From: Pyrobaculum sp. WP30
Lineage (GTDB): Archaea; Thermoproteota; Thermoprotei; Thermoproteales; Thermoproteaceae
Assembly: GCA_001189275.1 (NCBI GenBank)
Contig: CP012158.1
Span: 248,001 to 312,000 of the forward strand
Length of the DNA stretch: 64,000 nucleotides
Reading direction: 5' to 3'
Part shown: positions 32,960 to 42,113 of the stretch, piece after piece
How positions within the stretch are numbered: the first letter of the stretch is position 1
Layout of the letters: the number at the start of each line of letters is the position of its first letter
Notes under the pieces: generated by a model
What the model was told of the DNA's origin: nothing
Seen by the model: the letters and a program-made list of their open reading frames with translations, nothing else
Database searches by the model: none
Position numbers and translations under genes: made by a program

Positions 32960-34144
32960 TTAAATAAGTTCCACCGCCAGGGCAGTGGCGCCGCCGGTGC
33001 CGTGGCATAACGCCGCGATGCCCCTCCTCCCCCCCATCTTCTTCAACACGGAGATCAAGGTGGTTACTATGCGAGCGCCTGAAGCCCCCAGCGGATGCCC
33101 CAGCGCGATGGCGCCGCCGAAGACGTTCAGCCGCTCATAGGGAACACCAAGCACCTTGTGGACGAGGGCGTTCACCACGGCAAAAGCCTCGTTGGCCTCC
33201 ACGTAGTCAAAGTAGTCCAGGCCCACGCCCAGCCTCCGCAAAAGCTTCTGGACGGCGTAGACGGGGGCCTCGGTGAAGCGCCAAGGCTCCGTCATGTGCC
33301 AGCTGTAGCCCAATATGCGGGCCACCGGCTTCACGCCAAGCTCCTTCGCCTTCTCCTCAGACATGAGGAGGAGCGCCGCCGCCCCGTCTGACAGCTGGCT
33401 GGAGTTGCCAGCGGTCAAGACCCCGTCGGGCCTAAAGGCCGGCCTCAGCTTAGCCAGCTTCTCCAGCGAGGTATCGGGTCTAATGCCCTCGTCCTTATCC
33501 AGCTTCACCCTCGCCCCGCCAAGCTCCTCGTCGATAGGCTCCAAGTCGTCAAACCACCTATTCTCCGTGGCCCGCCAAGCTCTCATGTGGCTCTCGTAAG
33601 CGATCCAGTCCAGCTCCTCCCGCGTCAACTTATGCTCCCTAGCCACCATCTCCGCCTCCTCCCCCATGATGAGGCCGTTGGTGGGGTCTACCAATCCGTC
33701 GTACACCATGAGGTCGATCAGCTCCGCCCGCCTCCCTATGAAGTGCCGCATGCCCCACCTGGCGTCTTGTGGGAGGCATATAGGCGCCGCGGACATGGAG
33801 TCGGCGCCGCCGGCTACGACCACCGACGCGTCACCCAGCGCGATTTCCCTATAAGCCTCAATTACGGCCTGCATACCTGAGGAGCAAACTCTGTTGACTG
33901 TGTAGGCGCTCACCTCGACGGGGAGGCCGGCGAGGAGGGCGGCGTACCGGGAGAGGTTCTGCCCCATGCCCCCCTGCAGGGTGGAGCCAAACACCACCTC
34001 CTCCACGAGCTTCCCCTCCAGCCCCACCCGCTCCAGAAGCTTCTTGATGGTGAAAGCCGCAAGGTGGGGGGTCTTCACGTCTTTCAAGGCGCCGCCGAAC
34101 TTCCCGACGGGGGTTCGGACGTACCCAACAACTACAACTCCCAT
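32960..34144 (-). CDS. Thiolase (acetyl-CoA C-acetyltransferase family)
   Basis: A 394-residue thiolase. The acyl-accepting nucleophile is Cys87 in VNRVCSSGMQAVIEAY. The second motif is EANEAFAVVNALVHK, the catalytic His is in GGAIALGHPLGASGARIV, and the last Cys in ALCHGTGGATALAVEL (the usual CxGGG appears as CHGTGG). It could work in acetoacetyl-CoA synthesis or in fatty acid/4-hydroxybutyrate metabolism. No neighbour settles which. The TATA box is 23 bp before ATG 34144. Confidence 0.92.
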   Translation of the reverse strand: MGVVVVGYVRTPVGKFGGALKDVKTPHLAAFTIKKLLERVGLEGKLVEEVVFGSTLQGGMGQNLSRYAALLAGLPVEVSAYTVNRVCSSGMQAVIEAYREIALGDASVVVAGGADSMSAAPICLPQDARWGMRHFIGRRAELIDLMVYDGLVDPTNGLIMGEEAEMVAREHKLTREELDWIAYESHMRAWRATENRWFDDLEPIDEELGGARVKLDKDEGIRPDTSLEKLAKLRPAFRPDGVLTAGNSSQLSDGAAALLLMSEEKAKELGVKPVARILGYSWHMTEPWRFTEAPVYAVQKLLRRLGVGLDYFDYVEANEAFAVVNALVHKVLGVPYERLNVFGGAIALGHPLGASGARIVTTLISVLKKMGGRRGIAALCHGTGGATALAVELI

Positions 34145-34248
34145 GACCGCTCCTAAACACCTGTTTAAAACGTTGTTTTGGCTAAAAGATATCCAGCCCT
34201 ACGCCTATGGGCCACCACGGCAATTATAATTAACAACGCCCAGCGGGG

Positions 34249-35319
34249 TCAGCCGACTCTAACCCCGTCGCGGAAGAGCTTAACCCCCTCCCTCCTCAAG
34301 AAAACCCGGGCCAGATCGCCTTCTTTTAGCTTGCTGTACATAAGCGCCCTCAGCTCCGTCTGCTCCCACGCCACCACCGCCACCGGGGTAAAGCCGAGGT
34401 ACTCCACCAGCTTTATCCTGCCCCGCGGGAGCTCTATGTCGCCCTGCGAGAGGGGCGCATCGGCTATGTATATGTCTGTGGGCCTAACCCCCACCTGGAG
34501 TTTGCCCTCAGGCGCCGGCACGGGCAACTTGACGTCGCCTAGATCCACGTGGTCCCTCCTGCCGACGCCATCTACCAAGTTTATCGGCGGATCGCCGAAG
34601 AACTGCGCCACGAATACGTTTGCCGGGTTGTTCAAAATCTCGTCTGTGGCGCCGATCTGTTGCACCGCGCCGTTGTTGATGATCATGATGCGGTCGGCGA
34701 GGGCGTAGGCGTCGTGCTGGTCGTGAGTCACCAAAATAGTCGTGATCCCCAGCCTCCTCTGCAGACTCTTCACAAACTCACGCGCCGAAACCCTCAGACG
34801 GGCGTCTAGGTTAGAAAACGGCTCGTCCATCAGCAGAACCTGCGGCGCCTTCACGAGAGCCCGCGCTATGGCAACCCTCTGTTGCTGGCCGCCCGACAGC
34901 TGCCGCGGGTAGCGGTCGAGCAGATGCCCAATCTCAAGCGCCTCAGCCACCTCCTTAACCCTCTTCTCGATTTCATGCCTCGGCAACTTCCTGATCTTAA
35001 GCGGAAACGCGATGTTGTCAAACACCTTCATGTGTGGGTACAAGGCCCAGTTCTGAAACACCATCCCCACATTCCTCTTGGCAGGCGGCACGTTGACGCC
35101 TCGCTCAACATCCACAACAGGCCTATCGCCGAAGAGTATCCGCCCCCTCGTCGGCGCCTCCAAACCGGCAACGCACCTAATAAAAGTAGTCTTCCCAGAC
35201 CCCGACGGCCCCAGCACCACGAGGAACTCCCCGTCTCTGATCTCCACAGAGACATCTCTCAGCGCGTAGACGTTGGGAGGAAACACCTTCTCCAAGTTCG
35301 AAACAGACACAGAAACCAC
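34249..35319 (-). CDS. MalK/UgpC-type ABC transporter ATPase
   Basis: About 356 residues. Walker A is LGPSGSGKTTFIRC, the signature is LSGGQQQRVAIARAL, Walker B is VLLMDEPFSNLD, and the switch His is in VTHDQHDAY. A C-terminal ~120-residue TOBE/OB domain follows, as in sugar importers of the MalK group. GTG 35319 agrees with a TATA box (complement of aaatttaaatg) about 25 bp upstream; the longer ATG at 35358 lies beyond that box. No permease or binding protein is adjacent, so it may be shared by sugar transporters elsewhere. Confidence 0.88.
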   Translation of the reverse strand: MVSVSVSNLEKVFPPNVYALRDVSVEIRDGEFLVVLGPSGSGKTTFIRCVAGLEAPTRGRILFGDRPVVDVERGVNVPPAKRNVGMVFQNWALYPHMKVFDNIAFPLKIRKLPRHEIEKRVKEVAEALEIGHLLDRYPRQLSGGQQQRVAIARALVKAPQVLLMDEPFSNLDARLRVSAREFVKSLQRRLGITTILVTHDQHDAYALADRIMIINNGAVQQIGATDEILNNPANVFVAQFFGDPPINLVDGVGRRDHVDLGDVKLPVPAPEGKLQVGVRPTDIYIADAPLSQGDIELPRGRIKLVEYLGFTPVAVVAWEQTELRALMYSKLKEGDLARVFLRREGVKLFRDGVRVG

Positions 35320-35382
35320 GACATCTACAAAAGACGAAAATTTAAATGTTAAAACCATATAAGCCAGCAGAAATAGTTGCTT

Positions 35383-36513
35383 GTGACTTGGCTAGACGAC
35401 GTCCAGAAGGCCGCTACCATAATCAGAGGGGGAAGATACGCCGCAGTTACACACGGCGGGGTCGCCCACATGGACGACACCCTAGCCGCAGCTCTCCTCC
35501 ACAGACACGGCGCCGAGGCCATATACCGCCACAACGCCGCCGAGGAGGTGCTGGCCGTGGAGGGGTACGTGGTGGTGTTTGACATCGGCGACTCATTCCG
35601 CGACAAGTTGCCGGATAGATACGCCGTGTTGGACCACCACGGCGTGGCCGACCCGGCGGAGGAGCCGTCAAGCGTTGTACAAGTGGCGCTGGCGGTAGGC
35701 GCCAAGCTGAGGCCTCTGCAGGCCCACCTCATACACCACGTCGACCTCTTCGACCGCTACGGCCCCGCGGTGAAGAGGTGGGCAGGCCCCTACGGCAACT
35801 CCCTCAACAACGGCGTCGCCAAGTACTTCGGCGACTTGGCCCCGACAGGAATGGTGAAGGACGCGAAGTTCCTAGACCTCCTCGCCGACGCCGTATATTC
35901 CGCCTTCGAGGCCGACCTCCCCGCCTTCGCAGAGGCGTTTAAACTGGCCGAGAAGCTCCCCTACGCAGACCTGGCGCAGAAGTTCCCCCGCACCTTCCAC
36001 ACCATGAAGCTGATGCTGGAGGCGGCAAAGGACCCAGTCTCAGTCTCCATGAGCAGAGACGCGCTTGAGGCGGGCTTCGGCATAGACTTCGCCTGCTACG
36101 CCGTCTTGGCTGTCCCCGAGCTAGAGCCCTACGTGCTTAAAGGCCTTGAGAGGCATTACGCCGAGGCTAAGAAAGCCGCCGAGGCCGCGGCCGCCGGTCA
36201 ATACGCCGTAATAAAGGGCCCAGTCACCGCCGTCGCCGCCGAGGACCACGTACCCCCAGGCCCCCTCTGGAACGCCCTCCAAGATCTAGGCATCCTCACA
36301 GCCGCCGAACCCGCCTTCGTCGTAGTTAAAGACAGGAGAAACCCCGGCGCCTACACCCTCTGGCGCCCCGACAGACACGCCAACGCCGTAGACTTCAGAA
36401 GGCTCCAAGGCCCAGAGGTGATCTTCAAACACGCCACAGGCTTCCTCGCAGTTGTGAAGGCTGAAAGCGCCGAAGCCGCCGCCAGACAAGCCCTAGCCCA
36501 GCTCCATGCATGA
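35383..36513 (+). CDS. MYG1-like / DHH-type metal-dependent hydrolase
   Basis: A 376-residue protein with THGGVAHMDDTLAAALLHRHG (metal-binding H-x-D type) near residue 25, VVVFDIGDSF and YAVLDHHGVADP around residues 65-90, and HHVDLFDRYGP later. This matches the MYG1 (UPF0160) family, proposed 3'-5' exonucleases, in the wider DHH fold. GTG 35383 is favoured by the box ccatataag (35357-35365). The C-terminal ~120 residues look like the MYG1 second domain. The last 8 bp overlap the methyltransferase start. Confidence 0.75.
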   Translation: MTWLDDVQKAATIIRGGRYAAVTHGGVAHMDDTLAAALLHRHGAEAIYRHNAAEEVLAVEGYVVVFDIGDSFRDKLPDRYAVLDHHGVADPAEEPSSVVQVALAVGAKLRPLQAHLIHHVDLFDRYGPAVKRWAGPYGNSLNNGVAKYFGDLAPTGMVKDAKFLDLLADAVYSAFEADLPAFAEAFKLAEKLPYADLAQKFPRTFHTMKLMLEAAKDPVSVSMSRDALEAGFGIDFACYAVLAVPELEPYVLKGLERHYAEAKKAAEAAAAGQYAVIKGPVTAVAAEDHVPPGPLWNALQDLGILTAAEPAFVVVKDRRNPGAYTLWRPDRHANAVDFRRLQGPEVIFKHATGFLAVVKAESAEAAARQALAQLHA

Positions 36514-37003
36514 CGAGATATTCGCCGACCTAGCCGGCCTAGACCTCGGCGAAGCCGTTGCCGAAATAGGCGCAGGATACGGCACAACCACCCACTGGCT
36601 CCTCGCCCGCGGCCACAGGGTATGCGCCATAGACATAGATCCAGCCGCCGTGGCCCACCTAAAAACCGCCTTCAGACACTTCGTAGAGGCCGGGCTCCTC
36701 AAGGTGATACACGCCCCCGCCGAGGCGCTTTCGCTGGGCGACGGCGAATGCGACTCCGCCGTGTCGGTGGCCGCCCTCCACCACATACGCCACGTGGAAC
36801 AAGCCCTCCGCGAGATGGAGCGCGTCGCCAAGAGGCTTGTGGCCATATACGACTGGACCCCCGAGTCGGCTGGCTACACGAACCCTCACAGCCCCCGGGA
36901 GCTGGAGGCAAAAATGCAGACAGCCCTAGCAACCGCTCAGCGGCTCGGCTACCAAGCCGTCCGGCGGAGGCTGTGGTACCGCCTCCTAAAGAAAAAACAG
37001 TAA
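36506..37003 (+). CDS. Class I SAM-dependent methyltransferase
   Basis: A 165-residue Rossmann-fold methyltransferase. Motif I is VAEIGAGYGTTTHWLLARG, motif II is VCAIDIDPAAVAHLK, and the later DSAVSVAALHHIRHVEQALRE is the motif IV/post-IV part. The substrate is unknown. It is translationally coupled (8 bp overlap) to the MYG1-like gene, hinting at a nucleic-acid role. It is convergent with htpX, abutting with no spacer. Confidence 0.85.
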   Translation: MHDEIFADLAGLDLGEAVAEIGAGYGTTTHWLLARGHRVCAIDIDPAAVAHLKTAFRHFVEAGLLKVIHAPAEALSLGDGECDSAVSVAALHHIRHVEQALREMERVAKRLVAIYDWTPESAGYTNPHSPRELEAKMQTALATAQRLGYQAVRRRLWYRLLKKKQ

Positions 37004-38005
37004 CTACAGCCGTCGGTAATACCTCTCTACGACGTAGTAACGGGCCTCGGTAGAGGGGTGGCTAGACAGCGGCTTGGTCAAGAAGAGGTAGCTCACGAAG
37101 CCGAACAGCTCGCCGTAGGCCATGGGGAGTATGTACAACATCTTTCTTGCGTCTGGCTTGACGGCTCTACGCCGCTCTACGCCCAACACCTCCAGCGCCG
37201 CCTCCATCTTGACAAGCGCCTCGGCGATTTTTGTACTCCTCGTGACCTTCACAGAGAAGAGATCAGCCAGGTGCTCTCGCATACGTAAGAAGCCCAACAC
37301 GCCTACGTTTACGAGAAACGACAACAGCAACAAGACACCTCCAAAGACAGTCAAGCCAATTCCAGGCAGGGGGTTATCGTCTTCTTCAAAGGCTACTTTT
37401 AGCCACGTCACGCCGAATAAAAAGGCGCCGAAACCCACTACGTAGGTCATATAGGGCGCCATAGAGGCCGCGATGGCGTACGTATTGTCTCTATGGACGA
37501 TGTGTCCCAGCTCGTGGGCAAGTATTGCCTTGACATCCTCCTTATCCAGCACCCCGGCGTCTACAAGCTTCAGCAATCCTTCGTTCACCACCACCGCCCT
37601 CCTAAAGGCGTTGCTGACCGCAAAGGCATTGGGAAAGGGGTCCCTCGCAATGTACAGCTCGACCCGCTTGTTGAAGCCCGCGTCCTGTTTCACCTCTCTA
37701 AACGTCTCGACCAGCCAAGCCTCATCCCACGTGGGAAGCCTCACGTAGCTCCGGTTAAGCACAAGACGAGGCCCCATGAGGTATTGAAACAGGAAGAACC
37801 CCACCAACGCCGCCGTCGCCCAGAACCACCCAAGAGCCCACGCAATGAGGAGCACCAAGCCCGCCAACGGGAACAACATAAGCGCCGCGGAGGCGGCGGT
37901 GGCGAAAGTAAACGTCTTAGATACGGCGGCGCCACGCCCAACCAGCCAGTAGGCCACAGCCTCAACCAACACAACCCCCAGCCCCACAAAAAACAGCCAC
38001 CACAT
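37004..38005 (-). CDS. htpX: HtpX-like membrane zinc protease (M48)
   Basis: A 333-residue membrane protease for quality control of membrane proteins. It has two N-terminal helices, two more near residues 40-80, and the zinc motif AILAHELGHIVHRD (HELGH at 164-168). A third ligand Glu should lie after the following helices, near LRMREHLADLFSV. The start is ATG 38005, 25 bp downstream of the minus-strand box (complement of ataagataaataaa, 38018-38032); ATG 38014 and a longer start at 38065 are alternatives. Confidence 0.87.
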   Translation of the reverse strand: MWWLFFVGLGVVLVEAVAYWLVGRGAAVSKTFTFATAASAALMLFPLAGLVLLIAWALGWFWATAALVGFFLFQYLMGPRLVLNRSYVRLPTWDEAWLVETFREVKQDAGFNKRVELYIARDPFPNAFAVSNAFRRAVVVNEGLLKLVDAGVLDKEDVKAILAHELGHIVHRDNTYAIAASMAPYMTYVVGFGAFLFGVTWLKVAFEEDDNPLPGIGLTVFGGVLLLLSFLVNVGVLGFLRMREHLADLFSVKVTRSTKIAEALVKMEAALEVLGVERRRAVKPDARKMLYILPMAYGELFGFVSYLFLTKPLSSHPSTEARYYVVERYYRRL

Positions 38006-38093
38006 ATTTCCCATATAATAAGATAAATAAAAGCTTTTCGTCCTATATAGACATAAATAAAACAATATTATTAAGAGTATCTATTGACGCAGT

Positions 38094-38430
38094 ATGCGGC
38101 GGTTACTTTTGATATTTTTACTAACAGCCACAGCCTTTTCCTACGTCATAGAGTACAGCGGACCTGTAGATGTGTACTACAGATGTGGCGCATACGTCAC
38201 GGAGTTCGGTATTTGCTACGGGGACTGCTTCGGCTTTTTTGCGGCTATCGGAGACACTCCGGATAGGCCGCCTGTCCGCGTCTACGTCGGCGATGTAAAT
38301 GCTGAGGTGAACTACACCAAGTATCAAGAGGACGACTCCTATCAGCCCAGACGCCGCGTGGACGGCCTACATCTTCTCTTTCGTCCTAGTCTACGGCCCC
38401 TCGGCATACGTCAGAGCAAGGGAACTCTAG
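38094..38430 (+). pseudogene. Small secreted/anchored protein with a +1 frameshift
   Basis: ATG 38094 has a good box (caatattattaag, 38063-38075). A signal peptide (RRLLLIFLLTATAFS) is followed by a Cys-containing external part up to about residue 80 (YTKYQEDD). In the starting frame the sequence then becomes unlike protein. One base further on, the frame reads TPISPDAAWTAYIFSFVLVY with a short basic tail RARE(L) and TAG at 38428-38430, a typical C-terminal membrane anchor. Skipping one base near 38334 restores a ~112-residue type I protein. It is either a real lesion or a sequence error. Confidence 0.6.
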
Positions 38431-38479
38431 CGGCTAGAGAGAGACATTACTTTTTTAAGTTGCTACTGTGGGGACGTCT

Positions 38480-39544
38480 ATGCGGGTGGTGTTAGGCTTG
38501 TTGCTGGTAGCTGTTTTACTCTCTGCGGCTTCGCCGATCCGTCTCGAGGTTGCTGGCGTCTTGGTCTCGCCTGTAAACATCACAAAGATTGTGGACTACG
38601 TCAAGTCGGCTAAGAAGGCTGTGTACATGGAGGTGTATGTCCTCACGTATAAGCCTCTGGCGGATGCGCTTGTGGATGCGGCTAGGCGGGGGGTGGACGT
38701 CTACGTGGTTCTGTCGGCTAAGGTCTACGGCGGGGTTCCCCAGCAGGCCGGAGACATAGCGAAGTATCTCGAGAACAACGGGGTGAAGGTGAGGTGGAAC
38801 GGGGATTTCCCCAACGTCCACACGAAGCTGTACGTCATCGACAACGAGACGGTGATCATCGGCAACATAAATCCAACCACCTCCGGCTTCAGGAGCAACA
38901 AAGGCGTTATGCTGGTGATTAGAAACGCAACGCTGGCGCGCCAGCTGGCGGCAATAGTGCTGAACGACTTCCACGGGCGGTACCCCCGCTACAACTTCCC
39001 CGGCGTCTTGGTATCCCCCATAAATTCCCAGGAGGGGCTGGAGTGGATCCTCACGCAGAAAGGCGACCTCTACGTCGCCATGGAGCAGATCTACATGGAC
39101 TCGGGCCTAGTGCCGCTCATCCTCCAGCACCCTAGGTACTTCGCCGTGGTTGCCAGGACAGACGCCGACATAAAAGCCGCAGTTGACCAGGACTTGGTGG
39201 CGAAGATCATCGTGGTGGGGCCCTACGTCTACGTTGGCTCCATCAACATCGGCTACTACTCCATACAGCGCAACAGGGAGGTAGGCCTCCTGATATACAA
39301 CCCGCAGCTGGCCGACCGCCTAAGGGCGCTGATCCTCCGGTGGTACACGGAGGCAGGCGGCGAGGCGCCGACGCAGACCACGGCCACATCGCCGGCTCAG
39401 CCCGCGGCCACCACGGCGGCTGGGGGGGTCACTGTAGCCAAATCGGGGGGAGGCGGGATACCCCTCTGGCACGTCTTGGCTTGGCTGGTGGTGATCATCC
39501 TCGCTGCGTTGTTCGTCATCTGGATGAACAGGAGGCGGCCTTAA
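38480..39544 (+). CDS. Surface-anchored phospholipase-D-like protein
   Basis: A 354-residue PLD-superfamily protein with a signal peptide (VVLGLLLVAVLLSAAS). The first repeat has a full H-x-K-x4-D motif (VHTKLYVIDN), followed by VIIGNINPTTSGFRSNKG. The second repeat (VVGPYVYVGSINIGYYSI, then RNREVGLLIY) lacks the His and Lys. Then come a Thr/Ala/Gln-rich stalk and a C-terminal helix (VLAWLVVIILAALFVIWM) with a basic tail. So it is a surface enzyme with one intact half-site. ATG 38480 fits a TATA box (ttactttttta, about 38452-38461). Confidence 0.83.
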   Translation: MRVVLGLLLVAVLLSAASPIRLEVAGVLVSPVNITKIVDYVKSAKKAVYMEVYVLTYKPLADALVDAARRGVDVYVVLSAKVYGGVPQQAGDIAKYLENNGVKVRWNGDFPNVHTKLYVIDNETVIIGNINPTTSGFRSNKGVMLVIRNATLARQLAAIVLNDFHGRYPRYNFPGVLVSPINSQEGLEWILTQKGDLYVAMEQIYMDSGLVPLILQHPRYFAVVARTDADIKAAVDQDLVAKIIVVGPYVYVGSINIGYYSIQRNREVGLLIYNPQLADRLRALILRWYTEAGGEAPTQTTATSPAQPAATTAAGGVTVAKSGGGGIPLWHVLAWLVVIILAALFVIWMNRRRP

Positions 39545-39583
39545 ACACCACATATTTTTTTAAGGCGGTGCGCCACTGGTCTT

Positions 39584-39976
39584 GTGAAGATGGAGCATTA
39601 CCTGGTGCTGGAGGCTATTGATGCCGGTGAGGCGCCTGAGGAAATCGCGCGGCTCCTGGACCTGGAGCCCCACGACGTCTACGCCGTGATTCAGCTTCTG
39701 GAGGAGAAGAGGCTCGTGGAGAGGAGACCCACCTTCTTCGGGGAGCGATACGTCTTGACCGAGGCGGGGCGGAGGCAACTGGAGGAATGGCGCCGGGAGG
39801 TGTTGGGGAGGGCAGAGGAGGCCGCGCGGCTCAGAAGAGAGGGAAGGGAGCACGAGGCGCAGAGCCTCATAGACCAGCTCCTCCCAGCGCTACCCGTCTT
39901 GGTGGCCCTAGGCGTGTTGTCCCTCGCCCTATGGAAGCTCCTAACTAGCCACCTACCTGTGGGCGAAGACAAGTAG
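39584..39976 (+). CDS. Membrane-anchored winged-helix protein
   Basis: A 130-residue protein. Residues 1-65 form a winged helix (EAIDAGEAPEEIARLLDLEP; VYAVIQLLEEKRLVERRPTF; RYVLTEAGRRQLEEW). Residues ~66-95 form a charged helix. The end holds a hydrophobic helix (LLPALPVLVALGVLSLALWKLL) and a short tail. This looks like a DNA-binding protein tethered to the membrane. GTG 39584 has a box tattttttaagg (39552-39563) about 26 bp upstream. It sits just after the PLD-like surface protein, a candidate target. Confidence 0.75.
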   Translation: MKMEHYLVLEAIDAGEAPEEIARLLDLEPHDVYAVIQLLEEKRLVERRPTFFGERYVLTEAGRRQLEEWRREVLGRAEEAARLRREGREHEAQSLIDQLLPALPVLVALGVLSLALWKLLTSHLPVGEDK

Positions 39977-40001
39977 ACCGCGCCACGCCGGCGGCGACAG
40001 A

Positions 40002-40682
40002 TCAAAGCAACGCCTCCGGCGTTGAGGTGCCGAGCCTCAACCTGGCTGGGTCCTCTCCAAACCCCACCGCCTCTATTAAGGCGCGGGCCTGTTCCTTGGT
40101 CCTTATCCCACCTGCCATCTTGACGCCCAGTTTGTAGCCCCTCTCCCTTACGTATCTGGCGATGGCGGCGGCGCGCTCCGGCGTGGAGTGCACAGGGTTG
40201 CCTAGTTGCCTCGCGTAGGCCTCCTCGGCGAAGCCCGTGGAGCTCTTTATGAAGTGGGCCCCCGACTCAGCCACGAGGTCGTACAACCTGTGCCGCTCCT
40301 CGTCGGTAAGGTAGGGCTCCTCCACTATGACCTTCACCAACCTGCCGCTGGCGGCCCCCACCACGCTGATTAGATCACGCCGCACCTCCGCCCACCTCCT
40401 AGACTTGACGAGGCCTATGGGCGCCACCACGTCCAGCTCCTCGGCCCAGTCGGCAACCCAACTCACAAACTTGACCCGGAGGGGAGTCGGCATGGCGCCG
40501 AAGGGGAAGTCCACCACCGCGCACAGCTTAACCCGCCGCAGTAAGTCTCGCACGTACGGGACGTAGACGGGGTTTACGCAGAAAGAAGCCACACCGAGTT
40601 TCTCCGCCTTCTCTGCGCCTAGTCTCACCTCCTCCAGAGTTAGATACGGCTTTAGGAGGGCGTAGTCCACGAGGTGAAGCAT
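40002..40682 (-). CDS. deoC: Deoxyribose-phosphate aldolase
   Basis: A 226-residue TIM-barrel aldolase that cleaves 2-deoxyribose-5-phosphate. Landmarks are HLVDYALLKPYLTLEEVR at the start, ASFCVNPVYVPYVRDLL, VVDFPFGAMPT, the Schiff-base lysine in AHFIKSSTGFAEEAY, and GVKMAGGIRTKEQARALI. ATG 40682 is chosen; a frame continues upstream over the acylphosphatase start but carries no homology. It is divergent from acylphosphatase and shares its promoter. Confidence 0.92.
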   Translation of the reverse strand: MLHLVDYALLKPYLTLEEVRLGAEKAEKLGVASFCVNPVYVPYVRDLLRRVKLCAVVDFPFGAMPTPLRVKFVSWVADWAEELDVVAPIGLVKSRRWAEVRRDLISVVGAASGRLVKVIVEEPYLTDEERHRLYDLVAESGAHFIKSSTGFAEEAYARQLGNPVHSTPERAAAIARYVRERGYKLGVKMAGGIRTKEQARALIEAVGFGEDPARLRLGTSTPEALL

Positions 40683-40722
40683 AGAGAGAGTTAGTGATAT
40701 AAAAAAGTGTGTTGTCTCCGGT
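40683..40722. promoter_or_regulatory. Bidirectional promoter deoC / acylphosphatase
   Basis: The 40 bp spacer has one A/T box, gtgatataaaaaagtgtg (40693-40710). Its left part is about 24 bp before the acylphosphatase ATG (40723), and the complement of its right part is about 22-25 bp before the deoC ATG (40682). Confidence 0.5.
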
Positions 40723-41010
40723 ATGGAGCGCGTAAGGGCCCACCTCTTCGTTAGGGGGAAGGTGCAGGGGGTCTTCTTCCGCCGCGCCATGAAAGACGTG
40801 GCTACACACTACGGCGTCGCGGGGTGGGTCCGCAACAGGTCAGACGGGAGGACCGTAGAGGCCGTGCTCGAAGGTCCTCGCGACGCCGTGGAGAAGGTGA
40901 TAGAGTGGGCGAAGGTGGGGCCCCCTGGCGCGAGAGTGGAGGCTGTGGAGGTCCAGTGGGAGGAGTACAGAGGCGAGTTCCAAGACTTCCGCATTCTGCC
41001 CACGGAGTGA
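40723..41010 (+). CDS. acyP: Acylphosphatase
   Basis: A 95-residue enzyme that hydrolyses carboxyl-phosphate bonds. The phosphate loop with catalytic Arg is VRGKVQGVFFRRAMKD, and the Asn is in GWVRNRSDGRTVEAVLEGP. The length is the family norm. It stands alone. Confidence 0.93.
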   Translation: MERVRAHLFVRGKVQGVFFRRAMKDVATHYGVAGWVRNRSDGRTVEAVLEGPRDAVEKVIEWAKVGPPGARVEAVEVQWEEYRGEFQDFRILPTE

Positions 41011-41066
41011 CGAAGCCCGCCGTCTGCCGCAGAAACCGGCGCCACGCCGCGCGCTGAGAAGCGGCC

Positions 41067-42035
41067 CTAGGGAGAGCGGCAAGGCCTCCCGGAGGCGGCG
41101 ACTTCTTCTAAATGTAGCCTAAGCGCCGTGGGGGTTTCGCGGTAGTAGACCCCGGTCTCTATGTTCCTAAGGAGGCTGGTCTTGACTAGATTCGCGCTGG
41201 TGACGACGGCCGAGGTCCCCGCCACGGCTTTTGTGTGTAGCTTGTCGTAGCACAGAACCTCTCCGCGTTGCGCCAACAGTTCCAACGCCTTGGCGTGCCG
41301 CGTCTCTCTAGGCGGCCTCGACACCATCACCGCCTTGTCTCTGAGGAGGTGCGTCAACGCCCCCGCGACCTCTCTATCTATCCATGGAGACACCAGGTAG
41401 ACCATGCCGCCGGAGGCCGCCGCGGCGGCCACGGCCGCGAGCACCACGGGGCTGTTGGGGCCGGTCCTCACCACCTCCACAGACTCCGTCTCTAGCAACT
41501 CCTCCGCTAGCTCCGTTAAAGCCATTGTCCTCCTGTCGTCTTTGAGAAGTCCCGTCTCGGAGCCGAGCCTAAGCAGAACGGCTTCTACGACGTGTCTATT
41601 GTAAGGCTTCTTGACGGGCCTCCGTAGTCCCGCCAGCCTCAACGCCGGGAGGTACCTCTTGGTCACCTCCAGCATCCTGCCTCCCAGCCTCTCCTCCACC
41701 TCATCGAGAAAGGCCTCCCCGCCTTTGTCGGCTAGGAAGCGGAGGAGCAACCTCATGGGGGTCCACCGGGCCAGCCGGACGGCGAGTAGAGAGACGTCGC
41801 CATCTGCCACGCGGCGGAGCTGAGGAGTAGCGCGGTACGTCAAACCTTTCTCTAGAGACGCCACGGCGAGCCCCAGGTGCCACAGAAGATCCGCAGTCCG
41901 CCTCTCTTCCTCGGCCATCTCCGCCCGCGGCACGCCTCTGCTTATCTTCTCAGCCGTCTGCCTGACTAGGCGGAAGTGGGCGTATGCGACGTTCCGCGCC
42001 TCTACGTAGGCGCGGAGAAACTCAAAATCAGACAC
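41067..42035 (-). CDS. PLD-like protein, cytosolic
   Basis: A 322-residue protein. The C-terminal ~130 residues form one PLD-like half: VYLVSPWIDREVAGALTHLL, the motif KLHTKAVAGTSAVVTSANLV (H-x-K, no later Asp in the normal place), then RNIETGVYY. The first ~190 residues are helical and unassigned. It has no signal peptide. Relatives with one HKD half often act on nucleic acids as dimers, which is an inference here. A TATA box (complement of gcttaaaaaat, 42055-42065) is about 24 bp upstream. Confidence 0.72.
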   Translation of the reverse strand: MSDFEFLRAYVEARNVAYAHFRLVRQTAEKISRGVPRAEMAEEERRTADLLWHLGLAVASLEKGLTYRATPQLRRVADGDVSLLAVRLARWTPMRLLLRFLADKGGEAFLDEVEERLGGRMLEVTKRYLPALRLAGLRRPVKKPYNRHVVEAVLLRLGSETGLLKDDRRTMALTELAEELLETESVEVVRTGPNSPVVLAAVAAAAASGGMVYLVSPWIDREVAGALTHLLRDKAVMVSRPPRETRHAKALELLAQRGEVLCYDKLHTKAVAGTSAVVTSANLVKTSLLRNIETGVYYRETPTALRLHLEEVAASGRPCRSP

Positions 42036-42113
42036 GCCCCCCTCGCTTCAGTTGCTTAAAAAATATTCGACGCCGCTACGGAACATTTTTTAAAATGGAT
42101 GTACGGCGTACAC

